From: Otis tarda
Taxonomy: Eukaryota; Chordata; Aves; Otidiformes; Otididae
Length of the DNA stretch: 64,000 nt
Assembly (NCBI GenBank): GCA_026413225.1
Contig: CM048591.1
Location: 3,983,001-4,047,000 of the forward strand
Direction of reading: 5' to 3'
The notes under the pieces were generated by a model. The model saw only the letters and a list, made by a program, of their open reading frames with translations, was not told the DNA's origin and ran no database searches. This document shows positions 26,001 through 41,000 of the stretch, in pieces. The position numbers were made by a program, and so were the translations under genes. Positions within the stretch are counted from its first letter, which is position 1. The number at the start of each line of letters is the position of its first letter.

Positions 26001-29000
26001 ACTCATGAGTAGATTTCTTGCATATCTTATTGAGAACACGATCCTTATTCTGTACTGTTCTGTAATACTTTTTATGTTGTAAGATAGTTTTAGAGAATTA
26101 CTGAATTTGGAACTTTAAATGACAAAAGTCTGGAAGCTGAATTCTGCTCATGTTGGTAGTCTGTAATATGTCAGGTTCAAATGTAAGTCAGCGAGTGGGA
26201 GATGTCCACTCGGAATACTCCAGTATTCTGTCCAGTAAGCCTAAAGAGTTAGTATAACTAAAAAAACTGAGAGGGGAGATTTTAGAAGGGCATTTCCTCA
26301 TGCCTGTTTGTTTTTATTTTTCAGTATCTGTGTCTACTGGAAATGCAGCCTGTTCTAGCCTGATTACAGTTATTCATGCCATGATATTTTAGACTATCTT
26401 GGTTTCCTCTGTGTTCCCTTTTTAGGAGCAGAGTTTAAATAATCTGTGCCCTTTCTCTTTTATGTTTTAGAAATTATACCATGTGTGTTTGTCAGATTTC
26501 TTCTCTAAGGGTCACGAATGCTTTTCAGTTGCTTCTCTGAGTATGTGATAAAAATTCTGCAGCTTTTTTCTTCAGTAAAGAAAGTAGTAATTTTCCTGTG
26601 ACTTAAAACTGCAGGGTCTAGTTTTATGTACTTATTTTAGTTCCCTAGCTACTGTGACTGATGAACAGTATATGATACTGACCAAAATGGGAATGAAAAT
26701 TTAATATTTTTGTGCTTTAGGATTTGTGGATGGAGTATGTCAATGTTGAACTTATACACCATGAGTTTCAGCAAGCTCTAAACCTTTGGCTGCAGGTTCA
26801 GCATGAATCACATACAACCTGTGTTTCTGCAGGGCAAACAGATTTCACCAACCCTTTATCAGGTAAGAAATAAGAACATTGTTAATGAAACTGGCCCAGA
26901 AAGAATTAATATCATGTTGAAGCCCTGGTTTCTTTAGGAACATAAGGATGTCTTGAATACAGATGTTAATACAGTTTGTTTTCTATGGGTTCAGTATTTT
27001 GGATGAAGTTTTAATAGTGTTTTCTCTGAGATACTCATGTGAGATGCTAACATTGATGTTTTTGGCTTAGTTTGCCACATTACAGAACAGCAGGTCGAGA
27101 GCTTCATGGGTGAGCTCTCCAAAGATTCATCTGCAAAGAGCATGCTCCAGACAGGCTGAATTTTACCAAAGTTTAGATAGACAGCTGCAAGCAAAGGCAA
27201 AAACCATTGTAACTGAAAACAGAAAGATTCTCTGGTTTGTGGTGGGTGGTTTTTTGTTTTTTTTTTGTTTTTTTTTTTAGTTGTTGTTGTTCCCAGTACC
27301 TTTCCCTGGAATTTTGGCATGGTTGGAGGGTTGTTGTACAACAGAAGGGTATAATAGTCATGGTAGGTATATTAAGGTGACATTAGATTTTTTTGGGGGC
27401 TGATTAAAAAGGGGAGAGAGGGCATAGAAGGGAATAGTTTCATAGGTGAATTGGCACTGTTTGGGCAAAAGAATTGAGTGGGAATCAGCAGGAGGAGAGA
27501 GCTGACCTGGAGAGAGGCTGTGTTTTGGGGAGGAATTGGAGCTGACAATACTAGAGATAAGGATCATGAGGGGAATAAAAGAAGTGATAAGAGGAAAATT
27601 GAAAGGGTAGAAAGTGGGAATGGTTGGGGGAAACAAGGAAAAGCAATGGGGCCTTGGATCTTAATGTTTGTGTCATGGAACTGGTAATGAAAATTAGCTG
27701 TGTGAAATAAACTTTGGCAACAAGAATAGGAAGATTAATTAATTGCTTTCTTAAAAAAGAAGGAATATTTGCTGCTAAAAATGTTTAATGCAAAAAAAAA
27801 ATTAAATAACATTGTTTAATTTCTTCTGAATTTCTTACTGACAAAACTTGCTTCTGTTTTCTTTTCTAGCCAAGGAGAGGATAATTAATAATTTGAAGAA
27901 GTTTGATACTCCTAAACCCCTTCTTCCACTCCAGACGATGAAAGCTCCTGTGCCTGTTATTTCCTCTGCCAGTCTAGTAAGTCAGAAAGAAGCAATTCAG
28001 CTCATACGCATGGACCTTAACGTCTTGCAGCGACATGCCAAGTAAGACATAGCAGTTTTCCTTCTGCCTCACTAGCGTTTCTGGCAGTGCCATCAGGTGC
28101 CCTTTACAGCAGCCTCATTTGTGGTGTTGTCACAAAACTGTCAGTACTTGAGTTCTGCTTTTTCTCCCAGTTTTTGTGGGTTTTTTTTTTTTTTTATTTT
28201 TCCCTTGGCTATCATGTTATTATTCGCCCCTTTAACTGAGATGAGACTGCACAAGTCTTATCTAATGACTAAGATTGTATCAACTAACATCTAAATTGTA
28301 TAGTTTCTTTTCTCGTTTGTCATATTTCTTAAACTAAAGCCTCCCTTTAGCCTAGATTTGTTGACAATAAGTTAACCCTTTTACACTAATATAGTGGACA
28401 CAATGTGAAGCACTGGAACTCCCAAGAGAGAAATCTGATTTCTGGGACTATTAGCTTTGTGAGTGAAAGAGACTTTCTGTTTCTAATAGTCCTACTAAGA
28501 GAATCCAGCCGAATTATTTTCAAACACAACTGATGAATGTATTGCTGTTCTCACCCAATGTAGTCATTTAATAACAGTATTGTAAACCAAAACAAAACTT
28601 GCTAAGCCCAAGAGAGGATGTGTTCAAACAATTCCAGCAGCAATTTTACGTGGGCTTTTTTTTTGTTGAGTGAATTATCCCACAATCTAGCTTTTTTGTC
28701 TGATGGAAAAGTACATTCCCTACAGAGGGTAATCTGTTTAGTTTCTTTCCAGGTTGTCGTATAGAGTAATTAAAAAGAACTCATGCAGACTTCAGTAGTT
28801 TCGTTCTTCTGAACCTATTTTTTTATTACTTTGAAGTGCTAATAATTTTAAATTTTCGTTTAGTTTCATTTAATAACTTCTAATGTTTTCTAGGAAGGTG
28901 TCATGAGTCTTTGTACAGCACATTAAATTGATGTCTCATCTTTTGTTTAGAAATTCTTATTATTACTGTTTTCAGTGAAGATTTTGGTAACTTTATTAAT

Positions 29001-32000
29001 AAATGCTTTTCAGAACTGCAGCTCTCTGGGAATCTCAGCATGTTGCTCTCAATAGTGAAATACTGGACACAGTACCTAAGCTGTATGTCAATCGGGAAGA
29101 GCAGATCACCCTCCATTTGGAGTGCCGGGGGACTTCAAATAAAGGCTGCCAGGGAGCAGCTCTTCTAACAATCCAGGTTAGAGACATGGCATCTCTTCTG
29201 TTTTGAGCGTGTTGGACATGGATGGTGAAAGTGAGGTGGCTGAATGGTTACAAGAATGGTAGTAGTTAACTAAAAAAATCCATACACACATATTGGTTAC
29301 CTGAAATACCTAATATGTAATGCTCAAAAGGAGATACAGATCAACAGCTGAAGAATAAGTTGTTGCATAAAATTTGTTTGGCTCACAGTGTCCCTTCTAA
29401 ACTGCTTCCCAATGTGTGAATGTGGGAATATACTCACATAGGAATAGAAGCATGAAAATGTTTGTACAAATATTGCAATGTTGCTTGGTGTGTAAATTTA
29501 TTGATCCCCTCTAAGTCTTATTCCCTGTGGATTAAAAATTTTATATAAAAACCATGAATTATATTAGTGTGTGATAATTAAATAGGAACATGACCAAGGA
29601 TGTGTGCTTGGGCACGATGTACTAAATCTGATCAAAACTTTCAGGGAAAACCATCAATATTCAGAGTTCTCTTACTGGGCTCTGCTTCATTTTTACAATT
29701 AGGTGCAACAAAAATTTTAGCAAAAGATATTCTGAAATGAATATGTGTCTCTTTGTCATTTAGTTTGAAGGGAAACATAAAAATGAAGCAGTGAGCCAGC
29801 AGCTTCATGCTTTGCGTAAAGAAGTGAGACAACTGCAGGCAGAAGCTACGAAGCCACCTTCTCTGAGTGTTGTGGAAGCAGCAGTACATGTGGAAAATTT
29901 TATAACGTAGGTTATTCAGATACTTTTTTAGGTAGTGATGTTTTATATTTATTTTGCTGTATATTAGAGTTAAAACGTGGAATCTGTGTGGTTTTTTTGT
30001 AATGCTTATCAGCTTGGGTCAACAACAGAGCTGGAATCCTGAGACCTGTATGTTTGTGACAAAATTTCTAAAGAAAGAACTCTGTGTACTATCAGAAGAG
30101 CTTGCTACTGGTCGTTCAGCCTCCACAGGGCACGCAGTATTGTTTTCTACTTCAATTTTTTGTATTCTGTATTAGAATAGCTGTTCTAACCATGCAAAAG
30201 CACATTGAATGATGACAAGGCTGATATGTCAAACTTCAGGAAATGGCAAACTTGTACTACAGCTGTCTCAGCCATAGGCTAAACTGTATGTTTTTAAAAT
30301 CTCTGTGTAGGTTTTTCCCTGCTAATAGTGCAGGACATAGTTCTATAATACAGTGTTATAGTATGAAGTAGCTTTTCAATATATAAAGCAAAATCGTGCA
30401 GTGGAAGAGGACTATATAATACCACTTTTTGGGGGGGATTAGTCCAAGGCTGCCTTCCTCTTGGAGGCCTCTTAGAGTTAATCCCAGAGGTCCAGTTTTG
30501 CCACATCATTCTTCTCAATCTCCTAGATTTCTGCTGGGATTCTTTTAGTGTAGTTGGTTTCCTACAAAGTGTACTCGCTGTACAAGGGAAAATATTTGGT
30601 TACTATTTCTACACGTTCGTTCTTGATCATTAATCTGAAAAATTCTGTGGATGAGCTAGTTCTTGAGACTTCTGTGGAACTGCATGTTTTTCAGATGTTT
30701 TAATTCAGACTCATTGAAGATGGAGGTCTGAGCTCAATAAGCTGTATGTATTTGGCAATACACAAGAAAATCGTAGAGTCATAGAATCACAGAGTGGGCT
30801 TGGGTCGGAAGGAACCTTTAAAGGCCATCCAGTCCAACCCCCCTGCAAGGAGCAGGGATGTCTTCAACCAGATCAACCTGGCCTTGAATGTTTCCGGGGA
30901 TGGGGCATCCACCACCTGTTTAGGCAGCCTGGACCGGTGTTCTACCGCACTCATTGTAAAAATTTTTTTTGCTAATACCTAATCTAAATCTACCTCCCTG
31001 TATTTTAAAGCCATTACCCCTCATCTTATCGCAACAGGCCATACTGAAGAGTTCTCCCTGTCTTTCCTGTAGGCCCGCTTTTAGAAAAGGTTGATTCTGT
31101 TTTAATTCTATTATTGCTAAGCCTGTTAAGTAAAATTAGGTAATTTTCTTGCAGTACAGATGTAGCTGAGGTGACCTAAGAACATGATGAACACATGATT
31201 TGAGGGAAAAATAATCTATTGGAACTATGCTGTGCAAAATCTTTTGATGATCACTTTGACTCGGATTATAGAGACTTTCTAAGGTTTGGAGGTGCCCATT
31301 TCAGGCAGCAAAATTACTTGACCTAAACTTAGCACTCTTCAGCGTGGATATGAGAAGGTTCTCATCAATTTATAGAAATAGCTGAGGTGGGTGCAAAGAA
31401 GCTGGAGCCAGGCTCTTTTTCAGGGGTGCCCAGTGACAGGACAAGTAGCAGTGGGCACAAGCTGAGACATAGAAGGTTCCCTCTGAACATCAGGAAACAC
31501 TTTTACTGTGAGGGGTAACACAGGCTGCCCAGAGAGGTTGTCGAGTCTCCATCCTTGGAGATACTCTAAAGCCAACTGGACGTAGTCCTGGGCAACAGGC
31601 TGTAGGTGGCCCTGATTGAGCAGAAGAGTTGGCTCAGGTGTTCTCCAGAGGTCACTCCCAAACTCAACCATGCTGTCTGTGACTCTGTGAAACCATGCTT
31701 GATTATCTTGTAAGCCAGAAATACCCATCTAAAGGCTGTATATTGGTAGGACGTCTTTCTTAATTGTCACAGATTATTTTCTGTGTATAAATTTAATCTG
31801 ATCTTTCTTTTTCCCCAGGGCCTTAATAAATATCTACAAGGTGCAACCTATGCCTGCAATTAAAAAAGTCGGAATTAGTTTGTTTTTTACATTAGTGGAG
31901 TATGTGTGTGATGAAACTCAACGCAATCCTCCCACAAGGCAGTTCTTCACATCCTGCATCGAGATTCTAGGCCAAGTGAGTTTATTCTCTGATTTTTGGG

Positions 32001-35000
32001 TGCCTAATGCTTATCTCAATTCACTGCTGATATTGGATGTCTGAAACATTCACAAGCTTGAAAGTTAACTTCTAAGCTTCTGTCTCATTTTCCTTTCAAC
32101 TAATTGTATACACAGTCTTTCGGAGAGTTTAAGCTTGCATATAAGCAAAACAAAAACTGTTACTCTGAGATGCCTGCTTGGTGCTAATAAATGCTCACTG
32201 TGTTAGTTAAATGCTAAGGTAGGCTGGATTTTTGGGCGGGTAACAAAAGTTTGAGTATTTCCAGTGCGTAAAAGAGTGTTTTGTCATATATTTTGCTGTT
32301 ACCTGTCACTTTCTAGCTGATTTATATCTTGTCAACCTCTGTGTTTAGATACCTCTCTTCTACAGGCTTGCAATAAATATTCTTTGTGTAGAGAGTTAGC
32401 AAGAAGTTTGCTGCTAACTGAGCATGTGCTTGCTTGTTGTTTTAGGTAACATTTGCTATGGGGAACACATTGTGTGGGTGCGCTAAGAAGAAGCATTAGC
32501 CTCTGCTTTGAGTCTAGGTGTTTATTTTCATCTCTTAAATACAGTTTGTTTCCCTGTGCAGCTATTCTTAAGCACCTCTAACAGCTGGCGTGCTGAAAAG
32601 TTCTTCTTAGCCATAGTTCTGTTTAAATTTTTCTTAATATCAGGGCCTGTTGTGACAGGATGAGGGCTAATAGTTTTAAAAAAGAGGGAAGCAGATTCAG
32701 ACTGGACGTAAGGAAAAAAAAATTTTTTCATGAGGGTGGTGGAACACAGGTTTCCCAGAGAGGTAGTGGATTTTTAGATAACATGTGTGGTCACAAATGC
32801 TGTTCTTAAGTGTACAAGGGAAACATATTTATTTTACATTATATCTTTAGAAACAGCAGTATTTAGTTGATGTTGATTTCAGTCTGCAGTTTTTGGGAAA
32901 ACTTTCCTTCTTAAAAAAGGACTAAAATTGTGCTTGTCTTGACAAAAAGCTCCAAGGGACGTATTTTTCTAATAGGTTCATACTGGGCCATTTTTCTCAC
33001 CATTTCCAATTTCTTCAGGTGTTCATCAGTGGGACCATGTCAGAGTGCAAACGTCTCCTCCAGACAATCCTGCAGAATCGAAGGCTCTGTACTCTCCTTT
33101 CTCCTTACTTCACTCCTGTTGCCTCTCCTGATGAGTTTGTGACTTTGTATGAAAAAGTCGTGGCCTTTCTGAGTGAGGATAACAGTGATGTTGTCTTCAT
33201 GCTGCTGACAAAGGTAAAGTACTCGTGAATACTGCGTCAGGTTTGTGGGTTGCTTTTGTGGGTACTCTTTCCCTAAAGACTGTGACTTCAGGGTGAGGAG
33301 GAAAGAGGTGCAGATCTGTGTTTTAAAATAAGGTTCTATAGATCTGTCTTGCTCATCCTGAATGGTATGTGTTGTACTAAGCTCAAGAGGGGCCGGAGGC
33401 AAAAGTAAATAGAAAGCTTAAGCTACCCTTTCCTAGCCCATATAGTATCAGTATGTGCTTCCTAGGGCTTACTCTTCAGTGCACTCTTACTCTTGAAATT
33501 AAAGCTGGCTCTTGATGGCTGCTTCTGCCTGATACCTCTGCAGAGACATTAATCAAAATAGCCAGTGAATCCCAGGTATCTTAAATAAAAACAAACAAAT
33601 TTGAAACAATGTCTAAATCTTCCATCTCTGTTTGGCTTCTTAAAACATCCAGAGTTAGGGAAGAGCAAGTGATTTCCATGTCTCTTGTTTCAGGGGTCTA
33701 TGATACTGTGTGTGTTGTCACTGGAGAAATTACTGTTATACTTGGACTTTGATATTGCTCTGATTCTCTTAATTAGTCACACAGAGACAGAGTCGGACAC
33801 CTCGGTTTTGAGTTAGGGCTGATGAGATGCAAATCTATTAGGTTTTTCTTAAATATATAAAAACGTCAGGATTTTTCTTCCCCTGACGATTTCTCCCTTC
33901 TCTTTAAAGGTGTTGTGGCTGTTAAAGCTTCTACTTACAAATGCTTCCTGTCCTCTCTTCTAGTTTGACCTTACACAATGGTTAAGCGTTGCTAAGCCAC
34001 CTCTGTCTGAACGTACCAAGCTTTTGGAGTCTATTCACTTGGCTTTCAATGCATGTGGCCTTGAACCTGAAGAAGATATTTTGATGCCATTTAATATCTT
34101 CTGCAAGCATTGGACTAACCTTCTCCAGTATCAGTTCCCTGATCACTATAGTGATTTCCTGAGATTGTTCGTGCAAAGTGAGTATCTGAATTGATGCATA
34201 CTAAGCCTTTCGTACAGAGCTCTTCTGGCTTAAAGATGGGAACTGCATGTAGTAGAGTTAACTATCAACAAATACGGAATGATTTAAACTTAAGTTTCCG
34301 GATGCACTTTTCTGTGCATGCCTTGTGATACGTTTTTATTATACATATTTTAGCTCTACTGAAAAGAAACACTGTTCTGTACATCAAAGTACATGCATCA
34401 GTGACAACAGATTTTCAGCTGATATTACAGGAGGATGGAGGAGAGGTTTCTGTTAATGGAAGCACTTATTAATTATAATTATGCCACAGTCTGTAGTGCA
34501 GCATTCTTGTTCCTGAGCACCTTTCAATGTCAAACTGGGAACTGGAATCGTGGAGACATGGGACTGATACTGAAATCTGCTAAAAATGTCCTGGTTGACA
34601 GTAGATGCTACCTATAATCTGCTGCACCTCTAAAATGAGAACAGAAGTACTTCCTTTCTGTCAAACCGTATGTGTTGAGGCAGCAGCTGTCTCTTAATAT
34701 GTATTTGTAGCCAGGGATGTACTAACTGTCTGGGAAACTCTCTTAAGAGGGTGTATAGATGCCAAAAGGGAATGTTAAGTTTCTTTTGTTTGGGAATCAG
34801 AGATATCTCTCATCCTTAACTTGGGTCTTTCAAACTCATGCCTTACCTATTTATTTTTTTTTGTGTGTGTGTGTGTGTAGTAGTAGGGAGCTCTAATTTC
34901 AAACTTTTCTGACTTGTATTGAGAAGGGGACTAATACCCTCCTCCTGATTTTCACAAAGGCATTCCCTTCTCTGTCTCCTAAGGTTCATCAGAGCAACTT

Positions 35001-38000
35001 CTAAGCCCTGACTGTTGGAAGGCATCACTTAAAGCTTTGGGATGTGATTCACCAGTGACAGAACAGGGAGGCTTCAAGAAAAGCGATTCTGCTGACAGTC
35101 CTGTATTGAGGGATGCTGCAAAAATCCTTCTCTCTGCAGAACAGGTGGATGCCTTTTTGGTTGATTTATTATGTTTTTCAACTGAAACAGATGCCCAGAA
35201 GTGACAAATAACACTGCTGTGCCATCTTTCTGCAGCTGATTAATAGTCTCATCCTTTTTGCAGGTTAGAGAGACAATAGAATGGCTTTCCACATCTTTCT
35301 GCAAGCTCCGACTGACTTCAGTGGACTTCAGGACTTTTGGCCTATTTTCAAAATGGAGTCCTTATGTGGCTGAAGTGAATAAATTTCTGGGATATCTTAG
35401 TAAACGACTTATTGACACCGAAGTTGCCAATTTAACCCAAGAGCCTGTTGGAAGTACCAGAATTCTAGCAGGTATTGTATCTTAAAAGCAAATCACTTCA
35501 GAACAGCCACTCAGCTTCTCTAATTTCCTGTGTTAAAGACCATTTAAATATACAGTAAAATCTTCTTACTCAGTGTTTGTACAATAATGAGAACATTAAA
35601 ATACAGATCTGAAATGTGGATGCTACTTCATGGTGATGTGAGACTTCATGTTTTATCTTTATGCTTTTTGGAGGAACCTTGTTTATATTTGAGCTAGCTT
35701 TTAAAATTATTCTGTGAAGAGATCATACTTCAAAGAAAAATACAGTCTCTTCCACTGAGCAGGTACAGGTTTGGGAATGAGGGACTAATGAATTTCATCA
35801 TGGTGTGATTTTTGATTTGGAGACAATTGCCAAAACACCTGTTATTTTAGTTATATGCAGGTTTAAGGTGTGAATCGTTACCCCCACAATCTCAGATGTG
35901 GTAGCGTTATTAATAAAACATCTAAGCAATGCAAAATGCTTATGATTGTTGCTAAAACAACCATATTGTTAACCAGAGTTACTAGTTACTAGTAAGTTAC
36001 TACTACTGTTCTATTTTAAATTTTTATTTGACCAGAGAGAACTGATTAAATATTAGAATAAGCAAAGGACATTGTATTTAAGTTTGGAAAGGTGTAATAC
36101 ATTCATTTGCTTATTTGAAGGAAAAAAATAGCAACTTTTGTTTTGTTTTCTTCTAGCATTGCAGTCCTTGTATTCAGTCATAGCTGGACTCTTTAAATCG
36201 TGGATACTGGTCTTGGATAAGGAAGATGCAAGGTATATATTGCATTTTAAAATTAAATTAATTTTTGCTAAAGTAAGGGCTTGAGCCTTATAAGAATGAC
36301 TTTAATTGTTACCTGTTTATTTTTTCTAATTAATAACTGCACTGTGACCCTACATTTAAATAGCTGTTACTTGTGTCATATCCTTAACAATTATGGAACT
36401 AATTCATGACTCAAGTCAATTTTTCCAAGGCTTGAATTGAATAATTATTTTAGATACAAAAAATATCTCTGCTTCCTGACCAGAACTTGCTTATGAGAAT
36501 ATGGATTGCAATCAGTTCTGAAAACACAAACTAGAATTTTAGATTCCTTTTTTTAGCTTCTATAATATCTATAATGCCTTAGTTTAAAACAGAACAAAAA
36601 AGCCAAACAAATACAATCCCAAATGCCAATGGCTTGTAAAGAAACTTCAGGCTAAATCAGTCGTTTGATGATCTACTGTCTCGTGTACATCTGTCTTCAC
36701 ATGGACAGTTATTTGTAATGCACATTTAAATTTTATTTTCCTCCAAAAGCAAAAGCTTTTTGATTTGTGAGTGCGTCTTCAGCACTTAATTAGAAGGTTG
36801 ACTGCAGGTGGTATGTGCTGTCATTCAGAAATTCCTATGTTTTGGTCTGTAATTCAGTTATGAAGTATCAAACACGTAATCTCTGCTTACTCAGTGATAT
36901 TGTGGATATTCAGTGTGACATTAAAGTATGTACCTGTTCTAAGGAAGAGGAGGACAGTCCCAAAGAGTTGAGTTTGAGAGAACTGCTGATACCTGTAATG
37001 TATTGGTTTACTCTTCTTCAGAATATTTAAGTCACTCAAGTGTTTATTGATATTTGTGTTGCTTCACTACTTCTTCTTCTAAGTAACCAGCCCTGCTACC
37101 CTTGGTTGGAGAGCGACACTCCTGTAGCATCCACCGTCGTCCGTTTGTTTACAGACTGCATCAAGCTTTTGCACGACAGTTTTAAAGGTGGGTGAAGTCT
37201 GTGCTGTTTTAATGTAGTGGCACTGTCTGTTCTGTCAGACCAAAAAAGATTTTTGACTGAGATGTGGGATGTGAGGGGATTTTCTTTGTTATGATCTTTT
37301 AGTCAAGATGATCACTGCAGTGGTACCACGAGCATTTATTTACTTCATCTTTAAAAGACAGCTTTTTTTCCTTGGCAAGGGTAGGGAACGTGATTGATAA
37401 ATGTGTATTTGTCAGATAACAAAGTTTATGTGGAGGAAAGTAAACAAAATGAGCTGTCATGAGAAGAGCATGACTTCATTTCAAGTCTGTACGTTGTTCG
37501 CATTCAACATATGCAGTAGTATGTCACAATGACCAATACATATGTCTCAATAGCTGGTCTTGGGGGTAACTTAATCTCCAGGACAGATCGTTTTGAGCTC
37601 CTGTTTAACGTTGCTTATTGTGCCCGGTGTGTAGTTAGACATAGGAATGGAAAAAGTTAATTTCACGATACCTTTTAACAACTTTTAGGGATGAACTAGA
37701 TCCAAACTTACCTTGTAAAAATAAATAATTGAGAATAACATATCATTGTGTGTGCTATAAAATTTGAGATACGTAAGATCTTTTTAAAAAAGTTCCAAAC
37801 AGCCCAACATAACAGCAATGAAGTTCTGCATGGAAAGGGTGTTGTTTAACTTCAGATTATTGTCCAGCAGCTCTTCTAAAGATCGAGGAAGGGCATGAAA
37901 TCTTAAGCTTCTCTGCTTGTTGATTTGGAGGAAAAAAATATATCTAAAAGTTAAATGTGAATTTTTTTTTCTTTGAGTATATTTTCGTATAACTTACATT

Positions 38001-41000
38001 TATGGTTTTGTATCTTCAAAATTGAACTTTGTTTTGTAATCAAGATTTCCCTGAATTTTTCCAGTTAATTCAGCTGTTTTCTTTCAATCTAGATAAGTTG
38101 TTGCCAAGCCACCATGGGGCTCTCTGGTTACATCTGATGCATTACTGTGAATGTTGCACAGCCCCCAAAATGCCAGAGTTTATTCTCTATACTTTCCATA
38201 CCGAGTTCAGAAGGCTTCCATGGAAGGAGATGCATCCAGACCAGATGCTTATGGAAGAGTTCTTTAAAGTGAGTACACGGCATCTTTTCTATTAGGTATA
38301 TAATCAGTGTTACCCTTGAAAATAACTGGAGAGCTGGAGACCATTCTTTTAGCAAGTAAGCTTTTAAAGTTTATTGTAGTATTCACAGTTGCTCGTTTTG
38401 TGATTGTTTTTGTTTTTTTTTTTTTTTAAGGGGTGCCATTGAGTCTTAGACAAAGTTGTGGGGAGCTGTAAAGCTAGAGCAATGACAGATTGCAAAGACT
38501 GCTATCTGAATGTCACAGTTATTACATATATATTAGATATGTATTTAGTTAGAAGTAATGTATTATTACTATTGCCATATTCTTCTCACTTCCAAGTTGT
38601 CTGGGACAACGTAAAGCTGCAGGTAGGTGTGGAAACACTCCAGGATTTACCGCTTCAGTCTTTGGGATGAATTCTTCATGCAGATCTGAACAGGCTCAGA
38701 GTTTCTTAGTTTCTATTAGAGTGAAGAAAAACGGATGCAATCATGCAGCTAAGAGCTTGTAATAGATTATTTCTTTCTGGTTTGTGGTAGCTTGGTATTC
38801 TGTACTGGTTGTTTGAGAGACTTAGAAAGTTAAGTGCAATTCCTCTGCTGGAGGGCAAAATGATGGAGAAGTGGCATCTGTCTACTCCTCTGCTGACCTA
38901 AAACGCTGCTGTGGGTTTATGGTTAGCTAAGGAACTGAAAAGTGTGGAAGTATTTATTTATAACTTACATTGGTTTATGTGCCTTTTTTCCTTTCTCCCT
39001 CCTAGATTGAAAGAGGCAGCCCTAAGAGTTGTTTCTTATTCTTGGGTTATGTTCTATGTGAAATAAACTGGGTCAGTGTCCTCTCTGATGCCTGGAATCC
39101 CAACCCACATCCTCAGACTCACAACATGATTGTCTGTTTGCTGTATATGATGGTCCTATTGGCAAAGGAGGAACAACTTGTAGGCAAAGAGGTAATTTTT
39201 GGAAAGATTCGTACGTGTTTGTATTACAAGAAGGATAATCCTTTGCTACCAAGGGCACAGGATCTGACTTCTTTCTCACTTGCAGAATGGCTAACGCAGA
39301 AGTGTTTATTGGGTAGGTAAAATTCCCCAAACAGTATTCCAGACATGGCCAAGACTAATCCCTTATGTGAGCCATTTTATATCACTTGTGTGAAAAAAGA
39401 AGAGCTACTGTTCATTTTAAGAAGCTTCAGTAGGTGTTGTGATCCAGTAGTGTTGTAAAGAGTAAGCAAATAAATACAGAGATTTTCCTGGAGTTACAAA
39501 ATTACACTCTGGATTTTGGAAAGAGCAAATATTTCATTAGTTTCATTAGTGTTTTAAAAATTATTATTGTTATATAAAGCTACTGTGCAGTATTTTTTCC
39601 TTGCGTTATTAAGAATGGGATGCTACAAAGTACAGCTTTCTTGTCTCTTAGGCTAACCCTTAATTAAAATTTCCTTTCCCCTTTCCTATTTTTGGAGAGC
39701 CTTAGGTATAAGCACATGCAAAGTAGAGGTGGTATTAGCAAGGATTTACATATGCATTTATAATACATGTGCATATATATGTACATATCGTGCACCTATG
39801 TATAGGTGCATATGTATTGTGCTTGCAAATATATATGTATATATATATTTGCATGCACAGTATTATGTGTAACTTAAAGTGAAGCTTTTTCTGACAGCCT
39901 GAGTGAAAAGAGTGTCTAGTGCCTGCCTGGTTTGATGCAGGCAGTCTGCCGACATGAGTGCAGGAGCAGCTTTGACAGTGACGTTCGTGCCTGTAGCACC
40001 TGTGGTGCTGTGAGAAGGGCTGCAAGGCTCACTGAGTCACGTTTATTCTGTCACAGCCAGTCAAGTAAATCGCCGCCGTGCCTTGCTGCTTTTTCTGAGT
40101 GGCAAACGTGAATGTGTGGAGGAGTGGTAAGGACTCATTGAGTTGTGAAAAGCTTGTGTCTGGCTCTGTCTCTTACTGTGGATGTTCGTGATGTTTCCCA
40201 ACCTGATCTTCAGTACTGGTCACACTTAAAGTTAGTTGTGTTAAGCCCAACTTAGCCATGAGATTAGTCCCTGCGAGGTTAGGAGTAGCACTTGAGTGTA
40301 GTTGTCTTACATAAGTCTGCATCCTGAGGGATTTGCATCACTTCTGTCTGCTGGTCAGCTGTGTTTTTTCAGGTTCTGCAGTAGCCCTCTGCTCTCTTCA
40401 GGAATGTGCAAAATCTTATTTCTGTCCCTGCATTTTTAAGTGCAGCTAGTCTGATGCTGCCCGTTGTACCTGTTTCCAAAGCGGGGTCAGGATCCCCCTG
40501 ATGCAGGCTGATCCACTGGTGCAGGCTTTCAGCTCCAATCACTCAAGAATATTAACCACTAAATGTGTGAATATCTGTCCCTCAGTTGGTTGAAGTCATG
40601 CTCTATACTTTCATAGCTGTCTAAAAGGAAAATATTTATTCATCTGCTTGAACATGTTTTCTCAGAAGGTGTAAAAAGCTGTTGTGCAGTCCTTGCTCAG
40701 AACTGCTTTTGCAAGCATTTATTTCTTACCACAAAATGCTCCCCTCCTAACTCTATATGATGTGATGACAAGTCACTATGATGTAATGTCTTGAAGACCA
40801 GATATATCTTCAAGAACCTTGTCACCGTCTGCTTCTGATGAGTTACTGGGGAGGGATAACTTCATCTGTTGAATCTTGAGTTGAATTTTCTTGTTCTTTT
40901 ACTCTGAAGGGGAATTTGATAATCTCTGATTTCTCAGCACTTTTCCTATTTATGGTTCCATTGCAGTGTTTCTGAATTGTTGGAGTAGGAAAGAGAAACA

